From Aquamicrobium defluvii (GTDB lineage: Bacteria > Pseudomonadota > Alphaproteobacteria > Rhizobiales > Rhizobiaceae): a DNA stretch of 64,000 nt. The notes beneath the pieces are model-generated. The model saw only the letters and a program-made list of their open reading frames with translations, was not told where the DNA came from and searched no databases. The translations under genes and the position numbers were made by a program. The DNA lies in assembly GCF_004363725.1 (NCBI RefSeq), contig NZ_SNZF01000014.1:44116-108115 (forward strand). The letters are read 5' to 3'. This document shows, in pieces, positions 18,439 through 27,436 of the stretch; within the stretch, counting starts at the first letter, position 1, and every line of letters starts with the position of its first letter.

Positions 18439-19536
18439 ATGGATCAGGTCACCAGACGATCGCAGGATGAAACCGGAACGCCGCGCATGGCGCGGGCGAA
18501 ACCGGCCACGCAATGGGTGATCATCCTGATCCCCTCGGCCATTGTGGCCATTGTCCTCGAACTTGCAGGCATTCCTGCCGCGCTGTTGATCGGGCCGATG
18601 CTGGCCGCGATAGCGGCGGGTGTGAGCGGGTCAACCGTGCGGGTGCCGAGGCCGGCCTTCGGCATCGCGCAGGGGGTTATCGGCTGCCTGATCGCCAACT
18701 CCATTTCCGCCGACATTTTCGGACTGCTGTACACACACTGGCTGCCGATCCTGAGCGCGGTGATGGCTACCCTCGCCGCATCGGTCTTTCTCGGCTGGCT
18801 GATCAGCCGCTGGCGTATCCTGCCCGGAACGACCGCGCTCTGGGGCTCCGCCCCCGGCGCGGCGGCGGCAATGGTGCTTATGGCCGGCGCTTTCGGAGCC
18901 GACCAGCGCCTCGTCGCCGTCATGCAATATCTGCGTGTGATCATCATTTCCGTATCGGCCTCACTCGTCGCCAGTCTGTGGATCGACACCTCGCAGATGG
19001 CCGCGCCGGATGTCATCTGGTTTCCGACGCCAGGTCCAACCCTTCTCGCGGCGTTGGCGGTGGCGGCTGTCGGTTCGAGTCTCGGCCAGATTTTGCGCCT
19101 GCCCTCTCCGTTCTTCCTTGGCCCGCTGATCATCGGCATGGCGCTTCATCTCGGCGCAGGGCTGGTGTTCGATCTTCCGCCCTGGCTGCTTGGCCTCAGC
19201 TATGCGCTGATCGGCTTGCATATCGGGCTGGGCTTCACCAGACAGGCGCTTCAGCACGCCATGCGCGCCTTGCCGCAGATACTCGCTTCGATAGCCGTGT
19301 TGCTTGCCTTCTGCGGAGCGCTTGGATGGCTGATGAGCCGCGCCCTCGGCATCGATCCAATGACGGCCTATCTCGCCACCAGCCCCGGCGCCATGGAAAC
19401 CATCGCCATCATCGCCGCAACCACCGACAATGTCGACGTGGCCTTCGTCATGGCACTCCAGACGACACGGTTCATGATCGTGCTTCTTGCGGGCCCTCCC
19501 TTGACACGGCTGTTCGCCCGAAGAATGACGACGTAA
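18439..19536 (+). CDS. AbrB-family membrane protein (COG3180)
   Basis: A 365-residue integral membrane protein with roughly ten hydrophobic segments in two similar halves (ALLIGPMLAAIAAG in the first, FFLGPLIIGMALHLGAGL in the second). This is the repeat structure of the AbrB-like family, often mislabelled ammonia monooxygenase. GMxETxA-type segments (SPGAMETIAIIAATTDNVDV) fit the family. Function is unknown; transport or regulation has been suggested. It ends 83 bases before the leu leader peptide. Confidence 0.8.
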   Translation: MDQVTRRSQDETGTPRMARAKPATQWVIILIPSAIVAIVLELAGIPAALLIGPMLAAIAAGVSGSTVRVPRPAFGIAQGVIGCLIANSISADIFGLLYTHWLPILSAVMATLAASVFLGWLISRWRILPGTTALWGSAPGAAAAMVLMAGAFGADQRLVAVMQYLRVIIISVSASLVASLWIDTSQMAAPDVIWFPTPGPTLLAALAVAAVGSSLGQILRLPSPFFLGPLIIGMALHLGAGLVFDLPPWLLGLSYALIGLHIGLGFTRQALQHAMRALPQILASIAVLLAFCGALGWLMSRALGIDPMTAYLATSPGAMETIAIIAATTDNVDVAFVMALQTTRFMIVLLAGPPLTRLFARRMTT

Positions 19537-19619
19537 ACCTGCGGCCGCGCAGGGCCAGACGATGTCACATGCCAGCAAAACGCTTGCCTCTGGCGAACGG
19601 CTCCTGTAAGAGATCGCAC

Positions 19620-19739
19620 ATGAACAGGCGCTCTGCATCCGCTTCCAACCGTCCGGCCGGGATCTCCGGCGAGACGTTGCGCGCGCTTGCCTCCACTGTC
19701 CTTCTTCTCGGCCTTATCGGCGATCGCCGGGTCCGCTGA
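19620..19739 (+). CDS. leuL: Candidate branched-chain leader peptide of leuA
   Basis: A 39-residue ORF (MNRRSASASN...) whose end reads STVLLLGLIGDRRVR, with four Leu, one Val and one Ile codons clustered 8-15 codons before the stop. It lies 142 bases upstream of leuA. Leader-peptide attenuation of leu genes has been predicted in alphaproteobacteria, and the position, codon cluster and downstream T-run fit that. The peptide is longer than trpL and its own start site is weak, so the exact start is uncertain. Confidence 0.6.
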   Translation: MNRRSASASNRPAGISGETLRALASTVLLLGLIGDRRVR

Positions 19740-19816
19740 AGGAGCGCCCGGCGGTCGATAGAGCCGTCCGGCAAGATGCTCCTTGGCAAACCTGTATCCG
19801 ACGACCCGATTTTTTT
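19729..19816 (+). terminator. Candidate leu attenuator region
   Basis: A run of seven T (19810-19816) follows GACGACCCG, whose GACCCG can pair with CGGGTC inside the leader end (19729-19734). Competing stems are possible, such as AAGGAGC near 19740 with GCTCCTT near 19779. The folding is not as clean as for trp and needs a structure calculation. Confidence 0.4.
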
Positions 19817-19881
19817 AGTAAGGCACCCCTGATCTGATGACAGCCGCGAGGCACGGTCAGCGGGCACCGGAGAAGAAGACA

Positions 19882-21597
19882 ATGAACGCAAGACAGGACA
19901 TCCGCGCAACTTCCGCCCGCAAGGGCATGCCTGACGCGGCACGCAAATATCAATCCTTTCCGGTTCCGGCCCTGCCGGATCGCACCTGGCCCTCGAAGCG
20001 CATCGAGAAGGCCCCCATCTGGTGTTCGGTCGACCTGCGCGATGGCAATCAGGCACTGATTGACCCGATGGGACACGACCGCAAGGCGCGCATGTTCCAG
20101 CTGCTGCTGGACATGGGCTTTCCCGAAATCGAGATCGGCTTTCCCTCCGCCTCGCAGACGGATTTCGATTTCTGCCGTTGGGCCATCGAGGAAGGCAACG
20201 TGCCGGACGACGTCGATCTGCAGGTGCTGGTCCAGTGCCGGCCCGAGCTGATCGCCCGTACCTTCGAGGCGCTGGAAGGCGCGAAGACCCCCATCATCCA
20301 TTTCTACAATTCGACCAGCGAGTTGCAGCGCCGGGTCGTGTTCGCCAAGGATGTCGCCGGCATCAAGCAGATTGCCACCGACGCGGCGAAGATGATCATG
20401 GACATGGCCGCCAGGGCGGGCGGCGGTTACCGTTTCCAGTATTCTCCCGAGAGCTTCACCGGCACCGAGCTGGAGGTGGCGCTGGAGATCTGCAACGCCG
20501 TGATCGAGATCGTCGATCCGACCCCGGACAACAGGCTGATCGTCAACCTGCCGTCCACGGTGGAGATGAACACGCCCAACATCTATGCCGATCAGATCGA
20601 ATGGATGTGCCGCAACCTCGACCGCCGCGACAGTCTGATCGTGTCTCTGCATCCGCATAACGATCGCGGCACCGGCATCGCCGCCACCGAGCTCGGCCTG
20701 ATGGCCGGCGCCGACCGTGTCGAAGGTACCCTCTTCGGCAATGGCGAGCGCACCGGCAATGTCGACATCGTGACGCTGGCGCTCAACATGTACACGCAAG
20801 GCGTCGATCCGGAGCTGGACTGCACCGACATCAACCGGATGAAGGACGTCTACGAATATTCGAACCAGCTCCGGATTCCAGAGCGCCACCCCTATGTCGG
20901 CGAACTGGTCTACACCGCCTTCTCCGGCTCGCATCAGGATGCGATCAACAAGGGCATGAAGGCGCTCAAGACGGCCAATTCCCCCGTCTGGGAAGTGCCC
21001 TACCTGCTGATCGATCCGCAGGATGTCGGCCGTTCCTACGAGGCCATCATCCGCATCAACTCGCAGTCGGGCAAGGGCGGCATCGCCTACATCATGCAGA
21101 CCGACTACGGCATCAACCTGCCGCGCAACCTCCAGGTCGAGTTCCGCGACGTGATTCAGGAGATCACCGACGAGGAAGGCAAGGAACTGCCCTCCAAGCG
21201 GATTCACGACGAGTTCCGGCGCATCTATGTCGACCAGCCCGGCGGCCGCTTCAGGTTCGTCGACCATCACACCTACCCCGACACCGAGGTGAAGGGCCGG
21301 CGCATCCTCGAGGCGACAATCGACGACAACGGCGTGGAGACGAAGATCGAGGGCGTCGGCACCGGGCCGATCGACGGATTCGTCGATGCGCTCTCGCGCC
21401 ATGTCGGCGTGGAGATGTCGGTGCTCGACTATTCCGAGCATTCCCTGCAGAGCGGTTCCAACGCCTCCGCCATTTCCTATGTCGAGATGGAGCATCCCGG
21501 AGGACGCCTGTTCGGAGTCGGGATAAACACGAACATCGTCGCTGCCTCGCTCGAAGCGATCGTATCGGCCGCAAATCGTATCGTGGCGGGTAAGTAA
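19882..21597 (+). CDS. leuA: 2-isopropylmalate synthase
   Basis: A 571-residue enzyme condensing acetyl-CoA with 2-oxoisovalerate, the first step of leucine synthesis. The catalytic HMGL-like domain begins CSVDLRDGNQALIDPM and carries SLHPHNDRGTGIAATELG with the metal-binding His pair; GNGERTGNVD is also conserved. The C-terminal regulatory domain (RRILEATIDDNGVETKIEGVG) is the leucine-sensing dimer. Length fits the longer LeuA2 type. ATG 19882 is preceded by GGAGAAGAAG and preferred over upstream codons. A strong hairpin follows the stop. Confidence 0.93.
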   Translation: MNARQDIRATSARKGMPDAARKYQSFPVPALPDRTWPSKRIEKAPIWCSVDLRDGNQALIDPMGHDRKARMFQLLLDMGFPEIEIGFPSASQTDFDFCRWAIEEGNVPDDVDLQVLVQCRPELIARTFEALEGAKTPIIHFYNSTSELQRRVVFAKDVAGIKQIATDAAKMIMDMAARAGGGYRFQYSPESFTGTELEVALEICNAVIEIVDPTPDNRLIVNLPSTVEMNTPNIYADQIEWMCRNLDRRDSLIVSLHPHNDRGTGIAATELGLMAGADRVEGTLFGNGERTGNVDIVTLALNMYTQGVDPELDCTDINRMKDVYEYSNQLRIPERHPYVGELVYTAFSGSHQDAINKGMKALKTANSPVWEVPYLLIDPQDVGRSYEAIIRINSQSGKGGIAYIMQTDYGINLPRNLQVEFRDVIQEITDEEGKELPSKRIHDEFRRIYVDQPGGRFRFVDHHTYPDTEVKGRRILEATIDDNGVETKIEGVGTGPIDGFVDALSRHVGVEMSVLDYSEHSLQSGSNASAISYVEMEHPGGRLFGVGINTNIVAASLEAIVSAANRIVAGK

Positions 21598-21610
21598 CCG
21601 TTAACCAACC

Positions 21611-21640
21611 GGCCGGTTACCACTGGGTAACCGGCCGCCT
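21611..21640 (+). terminator. leuA terminator
   Basis: An 11-bp perfect stem (GGCCGGTTACC with GGTAACCGGCC) and a tetraloop ACTG, 14 bases after the leuA stop. The following run (GCCTTTCC) is only moderately T-rich. Confidence 0.7.
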
Positions 21641-21731
21641 TTCCTGCCGTGTCTCGTTAGCCAGTGCTTGTCCGAACTGGCCGGAACTCTATATGATCGA
21701 CCTTCTCGCCGGCCGATGAGAGGTTCGACAT

Positions 21732-23426
21732 TTGCAATCCGAAACGCCTGCCGCCCCCGCAGTGCGCAAGACGCTTGAACGGGTGCTAGCCAGCAACGCG
21801 TTCAGCCGCTCGGAGCGCGCGCGCGACCTTCTTCGCTATCTCGTCGAACGTGAGCAGGCCGGTCAGGCAGATCGCCTGAAAGGTTTCGCCATTGCCGTCG
21901 ACGTCTTCGGCAAGGATGCTGATTTCGATCCCTCGACCGATGCGGTGGTTCGTGTTCAGGCAGGGCGCCTGCGCGACCTCCTCCAGCAATATTCCGTATC
22001 CGAGGGCGCATCCGACCCGTTGCGCATCGTCATTCCGCGCGGCAGCTACATACCCGAATATGTGCCGAACGGAGCCGAACCGTGCCCGGCCGACCCGGAA
22101 GAGGAGCAGGTTTCGAACCCGGAACCAGCCGCGGCAGCCGGCTCTGGCCCCTCCCTTTCGCGCCAGATGAATTTCATGTGGGCGGCGATCGGCCTGGTCG
22201 TGGTCTTGCTGGCGGCGCTGTATCTGCGCCAGACACAGCCGGCAGGCACGCAGCCGGAGGTGCCGTTGACAGGCAGCATCGGCACGCGGGCGCCGGACAC
22301 GCTTCCTGTGATCTACATCAGCACGACCGGTGACGAACCCGAGCAGGCGGCCATGCTGGCGACACTGCGCAGCGGCCTGTCCGGCTTCGACACCATCGAC
22401 TTCATCGGCCGCGATTTCGAAGGCAAATCCGATCCGGTGTCACAGGCGATGAGCTTCGTGTTCAGGATCGGGCCCGCGCGCCAGCCAGGCGGCGTCACCG
22501 TGGAGCTGCAGAACATCGGAAACGACCGCGTGCTGCTTTCCCATACATTCGATGCCGACGAGATCAGTTCCTCACGCATAGAGGACAGCGTTGCGGCCCT
22601 GCTCAGCACCACCACGACGGCTTCCGGCACGATCTATGCCTATATCGAGCAGGCCGGCGTCCAGACCGGTCTCACACGCTGTCTGCTTCTGAATGACGAT
22701 TACTATCAGGACCCGATACCCTCGGTGCACAAGGCTGCCTACAGCTGCTTCGAAAGGCTGGTCGGGGAAGGCGGGAAATCACCGCTCATCTACTCTGAAA
22801 TGGCGGTGCTGCATTTGCAGGCGGTGACCAGCCGCTACGACTATCCTGAAAACGCATCCCGCGAAAAGGCGCTCTACATGGCTCATCGCGCCGTGCAGAT
22901 GGGCGCCACCAGCCCCTATGCCCATCGGGCCTATGGCTATCTGAATTCACGCCTCGGCAACACCGAGGAATCCATACGCTGGATGCGGAAGGCATACGAG
23001 CTCAACACCTACGACCTGTCGATGGCGGCAGCCTATGGATACGGCCTGATCTTTGCCGGCGATTACACGCAGGGCACCCCGATCATGGCGCGTGCTGTCG
23101 ACGGCTCCAGCTCGCGGCCGTCATGGTGGGACTTCGGATTGTTTCTCGGTCAGTTCATGCTTGGCAACAAGAAAATGGCCGCCAATGCGGCTGAATCGCT
23201 CAAGCCGGCCTCGCCCCGCTCGCACTATCTGGCGGCACGGCTGATTGCAGCTGACTATATGAAAGACACGAGGACGCGCGACCAGCTCATCGCCACCCTT
23301 TCCGAAAAATATCCGCGTTTCGTCGCCAATCCGCGACGGGTATTTGAACAGCGGGAATATCCGCCGGACATGGTGGAGAAGCTCGTGGAAGCCCTGCGGG
23401 TGGCGGGCCTCGCCAAGGCGAGCTGA
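21732..23426 (+). CDS. Membrane signalling protein with N-terminal regulator-like domain and TPR-like tail
   Basis: A 564-residue protein that starts at TTG 21732. Residues 10-115 (RKTLERVLASNAFSRSERAR, then LRIVIPRGSYIPEY) match the N-terminal DNA-binding-like domain found in proteins often mislabelled adenylate cyclase. A single membrane span follows near residue 145 (FMWAAIGLVVVLLAALYL). The C-terminal half has helical repeats of TPR type (ENASREKALYMAHRAVQMGA, GNTEESIRWMRKAYELN). No cyclase catalytic motif is visible. The layout resembles CadC-like one-component membrane regulators; the signal and targets are unknown. Confidence 0.72.
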   Translation: MQSETPAAPAVRKTLERVLASNAFSRSERARDLLRYLVEREQAGQADRLKGFAIAVDVFGKDADFDPSTDAVVRVQAGRLRDLLQQYSVSEGASDPLRIVIPRGSYIPEYVPNGAEPCPADPEEEQVSNPEPAAAAGSGPSLSRQMNFMWAAIGLVVVLLAALYLRQTQPAGTQPEVPLTGSIGTRAPDTLPVIYISTTGDEPEQAAMLATLRSGLSGFDTIDFIGRDFEGKSDPVSQAMSFVFRIGPARQPGGVTVELQNIGNDRVLLSHTFDADEISSSRIEDSVAALLSTTTTASGTIYAYIEQAGVQTGLTRCLLLNDDYYQDPIPSVHKAAYSCFERLVGEGGKSPLIYSEMAVLHLQAVTSRYDYPENASREKALYMAHRAVQMGATSPYAHRAYGYLNSRLGNTEESIRWMRKAYELNTYDLSMAAAYGYGLIFAGDYTQGTPIMARAVDGSSSRPSWWDFGLFLGQFMLGNKKMAANAAESLKPASPRSHYLAARLIAADYMKDTRTRDQLIATLSEKYPRFVANPRRVFEQREYPPDMVEKLVEALRVAGLAKAS

Positions 23427-23477
23427 AGCGCGTCGATATTGCCGCACCCATTCCGCTTTCGACGCACAATTGCTATG

Positions 23478-23492
23478 TTAACGGCAGCTTAA
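23478..23492 (+). promoter_or_regulatory. Predicted CtrA-binding site
   Basis: TTAA CGGCAGC TTAA is a perfect TTAA-N7-TTAA CtrA box, and the second half continues as TTAACCAT, the form seen in Brucella and Sinorhizobium. It lies 21 bases before the start codon at 23514. Confidence 0.7.
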
Positions 23493-23513
23493 CCATGCGC
23501 GGAGCGGACGCCC

Positions 23514-24116
23514 ATGAAGGATGCCAGCGAAAACGCCGCGCCGCGCAAGCTCGCGACCGCTATTCGCGAGGTGAAGAACGGTCTTGCCGACCGTGACGAT
23601 GTCGTCGTCGACATGCGCGAGGCGCACCGCATGCGCCTCGAACTCATGGCTGCGGAACTCGCGGGCGTATTCGAAGATGTCCCTGACGATCTCGACATGT
23701 TCGATTTCGCGATATCGTCCGGCTTGCAGCCGCGCCTTTGGATCGACGCGGTTGCGCATGTCGCCATGGGGCGTGACCGCCGCACCTATCGCTTCGTTCG
23801 CGACACGCGGCAAGGCCGGGTGGTGCTGGCCGAATCCACCGCCATCGAACCGGTCGCGAACCAGGTGACACGCTACATCGCCGAGCGGATCGTCGAGCGC
23901 CAGCGCATGCTGGATGCCGGCACAGAAACAGGCGTTTTGGCCGGTTCATCCGGTGTCGCAACCAGCGGGCAGGATATGGAAATTCCAGCGAAGCGCAGCC
24001 GCTGGCCGGCGTTTCTGTCCGGCCTCGCCTTCGTGGGAGCCGGGGCTGTGGCGGGACTTGTCCTGTCGCTCATCCTGTTCTGGGACCGGATCAGGGCTCT
24101 CGGCCTCATCTTCTGA
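23514..24116 (+). CDS. Unknown protein with C-terminal membrane anchor, probably CtrA-controlled
   Basis: A 200-residue protein of unknown function. The first 150 residues are charged and helical (VVVDMREAHRMRLELMAAEL, VANQVTRYIAERIVERQRM), and the end has one hydrophobic span (FLSGLAFVGAGAVAGLVLSLILFW). The bulk should therefore face the cytoplasm from the inner membrane. A perfect CtrA box precedes it, suggesting expression timed by the cell cycle. It overlaps the convergent phosphoesterase gene by 11 bases at the 3' end. I do not recognise the family. Confidence 0.78.
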   Translation: MKDASENAAPRKLATAIREVKNGLADRDDVVVDMREAHRMRLELMAAELAGVFEDVPDDLDMFDFAISSGLQPRLWIDAVAHVAMGRDRRTYRFVRDTRQGRVVLAESTAIEPVANQVTRYIAERIVERQRMLDAGTETGVLAGSSGVATSGQDMEIPAKRSRWPAFLSGLAFVGAGAVAGLVLSLILFWDRIRALGLIF

Positions 24117-25041
24117 GCGAAACCACCTTTTCGCTCGAAGATGCCGTGAGATCGCGGGTCTCGAAGTCGACGGGCGGCAGCGAAGCGCCTTCCAGCCCGC
24201 GCCGCGTCAGTTTGAGGCGCCATCCCGCGCCGTCCGTCTCGATATCTATGAGATTGTACTGGGCCGGCGGCCGCTTTCCGCCCGGCGACTGCCCGGCTGC
24301 CGCAACGCCGACCACGGGCACCGGGCCATTGGCCCCTTCAAGATAGTAAAGGCTCGGAATATGCGAATGGCCGTGCAGCACGAGTTCGGCTCCATGGCGC
24401 GCCATGAGCCGCCCAAAGCGCCTGATGCCGAACAGCCGCTTGTGCTGCGGCACCGCGTGACGCACCGGCGGATGATGGATCATCACGACGCGGCAAAGCC
24501 CCCTCGCCGCAGTTTCTTCCAGCAGCGCCGCCAGCCGCTTTCCCTGGCCTTCGCGCAGATAGCCGTTGGCCATGAAGGGAGCCGTCGCGCGCGCCGTCGA
24601 AACCCCGATCAGCGCGACCTGTCCCCTTACCCGCAGATAGGGAAAGCTGTGCCTGTCCACCGGGTGCGACTGACCGTCGCCGCTCATCCACGGTGCCCAG
24701 GCCCGGCACGTCTTGTCGAAAGCGCCCGGCACATAGGCGTCGTGATTGCCCGGAACCACGGAGACATCTTCCGGCGCGCCAAGCGTCTCCAGCCACTGCC
24801 GCGCCAGCTCGATCTCGCCGTCGAGAGCCAGATTGACGAGATCGCCCGTCACCGCAATGTGGTCGGGCATCATGGCCTTCATGTCGCCGACAATGGTGTC
24901 GATGACCGCATCGTGCATGTGGCGGCGGCGATTGCGCTGCCAGTTTATATAGCCGACGGCCCGCTTGGAGGCGAGTTCGCGATAGGTTACATCGGGAAGC
25001 GGGCCCAGATGGGCGTCGGACAGATGCGCAAGCCTGAACAT
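24106..25041 (-). CDS. Calcineurin-like metallophosphoesterase
   Basis: A 311-residue hydrolase with all family motifs: SDAH at the start, GDLVN, PGNHDAY, MIHHPP and GHSHIPS, which bind two metals. The substrate (phosphomonoester, phosphodiester or cyclic nucleotide) is not defined by these. ATG 25041 (MFRLAHLSDAHLG) is preferred over 25053 because AAGG lies at good spacing and the conserved part begins there. It overlaps the convergent gene before it by 11 bases. Confidence 0.85.
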   Translation of the reverse strand: MFRLAHLSDAHLGPLPDVTYRELASKRAVGYINWQRNRRRHMHDAVIDTIVGDMKAMMPDHIAVTGDLVNLALDGEIELARQWLETLGAPEDVSVVPGNHDAYVPGAFDKTCRAWAPWMSGDGQSHPVDRHSFPYLRVRGQVALIGVSTARATAPFMANGYLREGQGKRLAALLEETAARGLCRVVMIHHPPVRHAVPQHKRLFGIRRFGRLMARHGAELVLHGHSHIPSLYYLEGANGPVPVVGVAAAGQSPGGKRPPAQYNLIDIETDGAGWRLKLTRRGLEGASLPPVDFETRDLTASSSEKVVSLRR

Positions 25042-25121
25042 GGTCGCCTTCATAAGCGAGGCCAGCGCCTCTTTCCATAGAGTGCCCCCGAAAAACGGCC
25101 CCGCAGGAAACGGAAAGCACG

Positions 25122-25622
25122 ATGCAGGGTTCCAGTCCGAAAGGCGCCACGGAAGAAAAAAGCCGCCCGCTCCTGCGGGTCCGGCTTTTCCATTTCTTCT
25201 TCATGCTGCGCAGGCCGATGACGCTCGGCGTGCGCGGGCTCGTGCATGACCGGAAGGCGGGAACCGTATTCCTGATCCGCCACACCTACCTGCCCGGTTG
25301 GCAATTGCCGGGAGGGGGCGTGGAGGTCGGCGAAACGATGGAAGCGGCTTTGGGGCGCGAACTGTCGGAGGAAGGCAACATCGCGATTTCAGGGGTACCG
25401 GTCCTGAAATCCATGCACCACAACCGCCAGGCAAGCCGGCGCGACCATGTCGGGCTCTATCTGGTCGAAGAGTTCAGCCAGCCGGCACCCAAACTGCCTG
25501 ACAGCGAAATCGCCGAAGCAGGCTTCTTCCCGCTTCATGCGCTGCCTGAAATGACGACGCCTGCCACACGCCGGCGCATCGCAGAGGTTTTCGAAGGCGT
25601 CACGCCCTCTCCCTACTGGTAG
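25122..25622 (+). CDS. NUDIX hydrolase
   Basis: A 166-residue NUDIX protein. The box reads GGVEVGETMEAALGRELSEE followed by GNI, so the usual Gly near its end is replaced by Asn while the catalytic RExxEE is intact. RRPMTLGVRGLVHD and HTYLPGWQLPGGG are typical of a rhizobial NUDIX subgroup. The N-terminal coding region contains a terminator-like hairpin (AAAGCCGCCCGC...GCGGG...GGCTTTT near 25160-25190), so a later start such as ATG 25204 is possible. Its 3' end overlaps the convergent glutathionyl-hydroquinone reductase gene by 23 bases. Confidence 0.82.
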   Translation: MQGSSPKGATEEKSRPLLRVRLFHFFFMLRRPMTLGVRGLVHDRKAGTVFLIRHTYLPGWQLPGGGVEVGETMEAALGRELSEEGNIAISGVPVLKSMHHNRQASRRDHVGLYLVEEFSQPAPKLPDSEIAEAGFFPLHALPEMTTPATRRRIAEVFEGVTPSPYW

Positions 25623-26607
25623 GCCGGGGACCGAAACGGTCGCGGTCATGCGCCGCCGTATGGTCGACGTCAGGCCCGAGCGGCACAATACCGCTCGGGT
25701 TGATCGTCTTGTGGCTGCCGTAATAGTGCCATTTGATGTGTCGCATATCGACCGTGCCCGCCACGCCCGGAACCTGATACAGATCCCGCACATAGTTCGA
25801 CAGGTTGCGATAGTCGGCGATGCGCTGCCGGTTGCATTTGAAGTGCCCCACATAGACCGGATCGAAACGCACCAGCGTGGTGAAAAGCCGCCAGTCGGCT
25901 TCGGTGATGCGCTGGCCGGTCAGGTAACGCTGGCTTGAAAGCCTCTCTTCCAGCTTGTCCAGCATGGCGAACACTTCGCCAAATGCCTCCTCGTAAGCGT
26001 CCTGCGTGGTGGCGAACCCGGCCCGGTAGACGCCATTGTTGAGCGCCGGATAGATTTCGTCGTTGAGCACATCGATTTCCGTGCGCAGAGGTTCAGGATA
26101 GAAATCGACGCCCGCATCGCCCCACTCATCGAACTCCGAATTGAGCATCCGGATGATCTCGGACGACTCGTTGTTGACGATGGTCTGGCGCGTCTTGTCC
26201 CACAGCACCGGCACCGTCACCCGCCCCGAGTAGAACGGATCGGCGCGCGTATAGATTCGGTGCAGGAAATCGAGCCCGTACAGCGTATCGCCCGTGGCTC
26301 CGTCGCCGGTCTGGAACGTCCAGCCGTTTTCGCCCATGTGATAATGGACGACCGAGACGGAGATGGCGTCCTCCAGCTTCTTCAGCGTTCGGAAGATCAG
26401 CGTGCGGTGCGCCCAGGGGCAGGCCAGAGAAACGTAGAGATGATAGCGTCCGGGCTCTGCCCTGAAACCGCGCTCGCGGCCCTGTGCCGGAGCGCCGTCG
26501 ACCGTGATCCAGTCGCGCCACTGCGATTGCGCGCGTTCGAACCTGCCTCCGCTCTTGCCGGTATCGTACCAGCGATCCTGCCACTTTCCCTCGACCAGCA
26601 ATCCCAT
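25600..26607 (-). CDS. Glutathionyl-hydroquinone reductase (Xi-class GST, YqjG/ECM4 family)
   Basis: A 335-residue glutathione transferase of the Xi class, which reduces glutathionyl-hydroquinones. The catalytic cysteine is C63 in SLACPWAHR, the family signature, and GWTFQTGDGATGDTLYG and KAFGEVFAMLDKLEERL-type segments follow. ATG 26607 gives MGLLVEGKWQDRWYDT, the conserved N-terminus; the frame is open further upstream but not family-like. Length is normal for the class. A role in detoxifying quinones is known for the family. Confidence 0.88.
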   Translation of the reverse strand: MGLLVEGKWQDRWYDTGKSGGRFERAQSQWRDWITVDGAPAQGRERGFRAEPGRYHLYVSLACPWAHRTLIFRTLKKLEDAISVSVVHYHMGENGWTFQTGDGATGDTLYGLDFLHRIYTRADPFYSGRVTVPVLWDKTRQTIVNNESSEIIRMLNSEFDEWGDAGVDFYPEPLRTEIDVLNDEIYPALNNGVYRAGFATTQDAYEEAFGEVFAMLDKLEERLSSQRYLTGQRITEADWRLFTTLVRFDPVYVGHFKCNRQRIADYRNLSNYVRDLYQVPGVAGTVDMRHIKWHYYGSHKTINPSGIVPLGPDVDHTAAHDRDRFGPRPTSRERA

Positions 26608-26867
26608 GAGATATCCTTTCGCTGGCCCGATATTAGAGCACGGAAACGCAATCCGCAGCGTGCTGGGCCCGAAACAGTGCGTCAACCGCACCGGGGTTGC
26701 AAAAGGCCGATTGCAGAGGCCGGTTTTTGATGCTAGCCGGAGCCACCATGTTGGATTTCTTTGCAGCCATACGGTTCGACCGACGACGAAAGGACGCCCG
26801 CGCCTGAGCGCATTGGCGAACGCTGCCCCTGGCAGCGCCTTTTTCTCGCATACCGGACTGCAAAGAC

Positions 26868-27380
26868 ATGAGCCTTGCCGACGTCGCATACCTGCCGGAA
26901 ACCCCGGCGCATGACCTCGAGATCGATTCCCTGAATGACGAAGCCTTCGGGCCCGGCCGCTTCGCGCGCGCCGCCTACAAGATTCGCGAAGGCGGGCCGC
27001 ATGAACGCGCCCTCTCCTTCGTGGCGGTCAGGCAAGGCGCGGTCATTGCCTCGGTCCGCATGACGCCCATCGCTGCGGGAAAGGGCCGCTCGCTGATGCT
27101 CGGCCCGCTGGCGGTTCGCCCGGCATACAAAAGCCTCGGCATTGGCCGGCGGCTGGTGGCGATGGCCCTGGAGGCCGCCACAGGGGCCGGATGGCCCTCG
27201 GTGATACTGGTCGGAGACCAGCCCTATTACGGCCCGCTTGGCTTCACCAGAATACCGTATGGGCAGATTTCCATGCCACGCCCCGTCGATCCCGACCGGT
27301 TGCTGATCCATGAGATCGTTCCGGGCTCGGCGAGCGGCCTGACCGGCGATGTCGTTCACGCCGCGATGGCGCCACCCTGA
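26868..27380 (+). CDS. GNAT-family N-acetyltransferase (YhbS-like)
   Basis: A 170-residue acetyltransferase. LMLGPLAVRPAYKSLGIGRRLV holds the acetyl-CoA binding pattern (R-x-x-x-x-S-L-G-I-G-R), and VGDQPYYGPLGF is typical of the COG3153 (YhbS) group. The acceptor is unknown. It has its own start region 260 bases downstream of the divergent hydroquinone reductase gene. Nothing in the neighbours fixes its job. Confidence 0.8.
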   Translation: MSLADVAYLPETPAHDLEIDSLNDEAFGPGRFARAAYKIREGGPHERALSFVAVRQGAVIASVRMTPIAAGKGRSLMLGPLAVRPAYKSLGIGRRLVAMALEAATGAGWPSVILVGDQPYYGPLGFTRIPYGQISMPRPVDPDRLLIHEIVPGSASGLTGDVVHAAMAPP

Positions 27381-27436
27381 AACCCGCATCCATTTTCAGG
27401 TCTGCTGCCAGTTGCAAATCAATCTCTGCCCGGCCA

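Noticed and set aside
19565..20056. 163-residue minus-strand ORF over the leuA leader
   Set aside because: Arginine/proline-rich shadow; the plus strand carries the leader and leuA.
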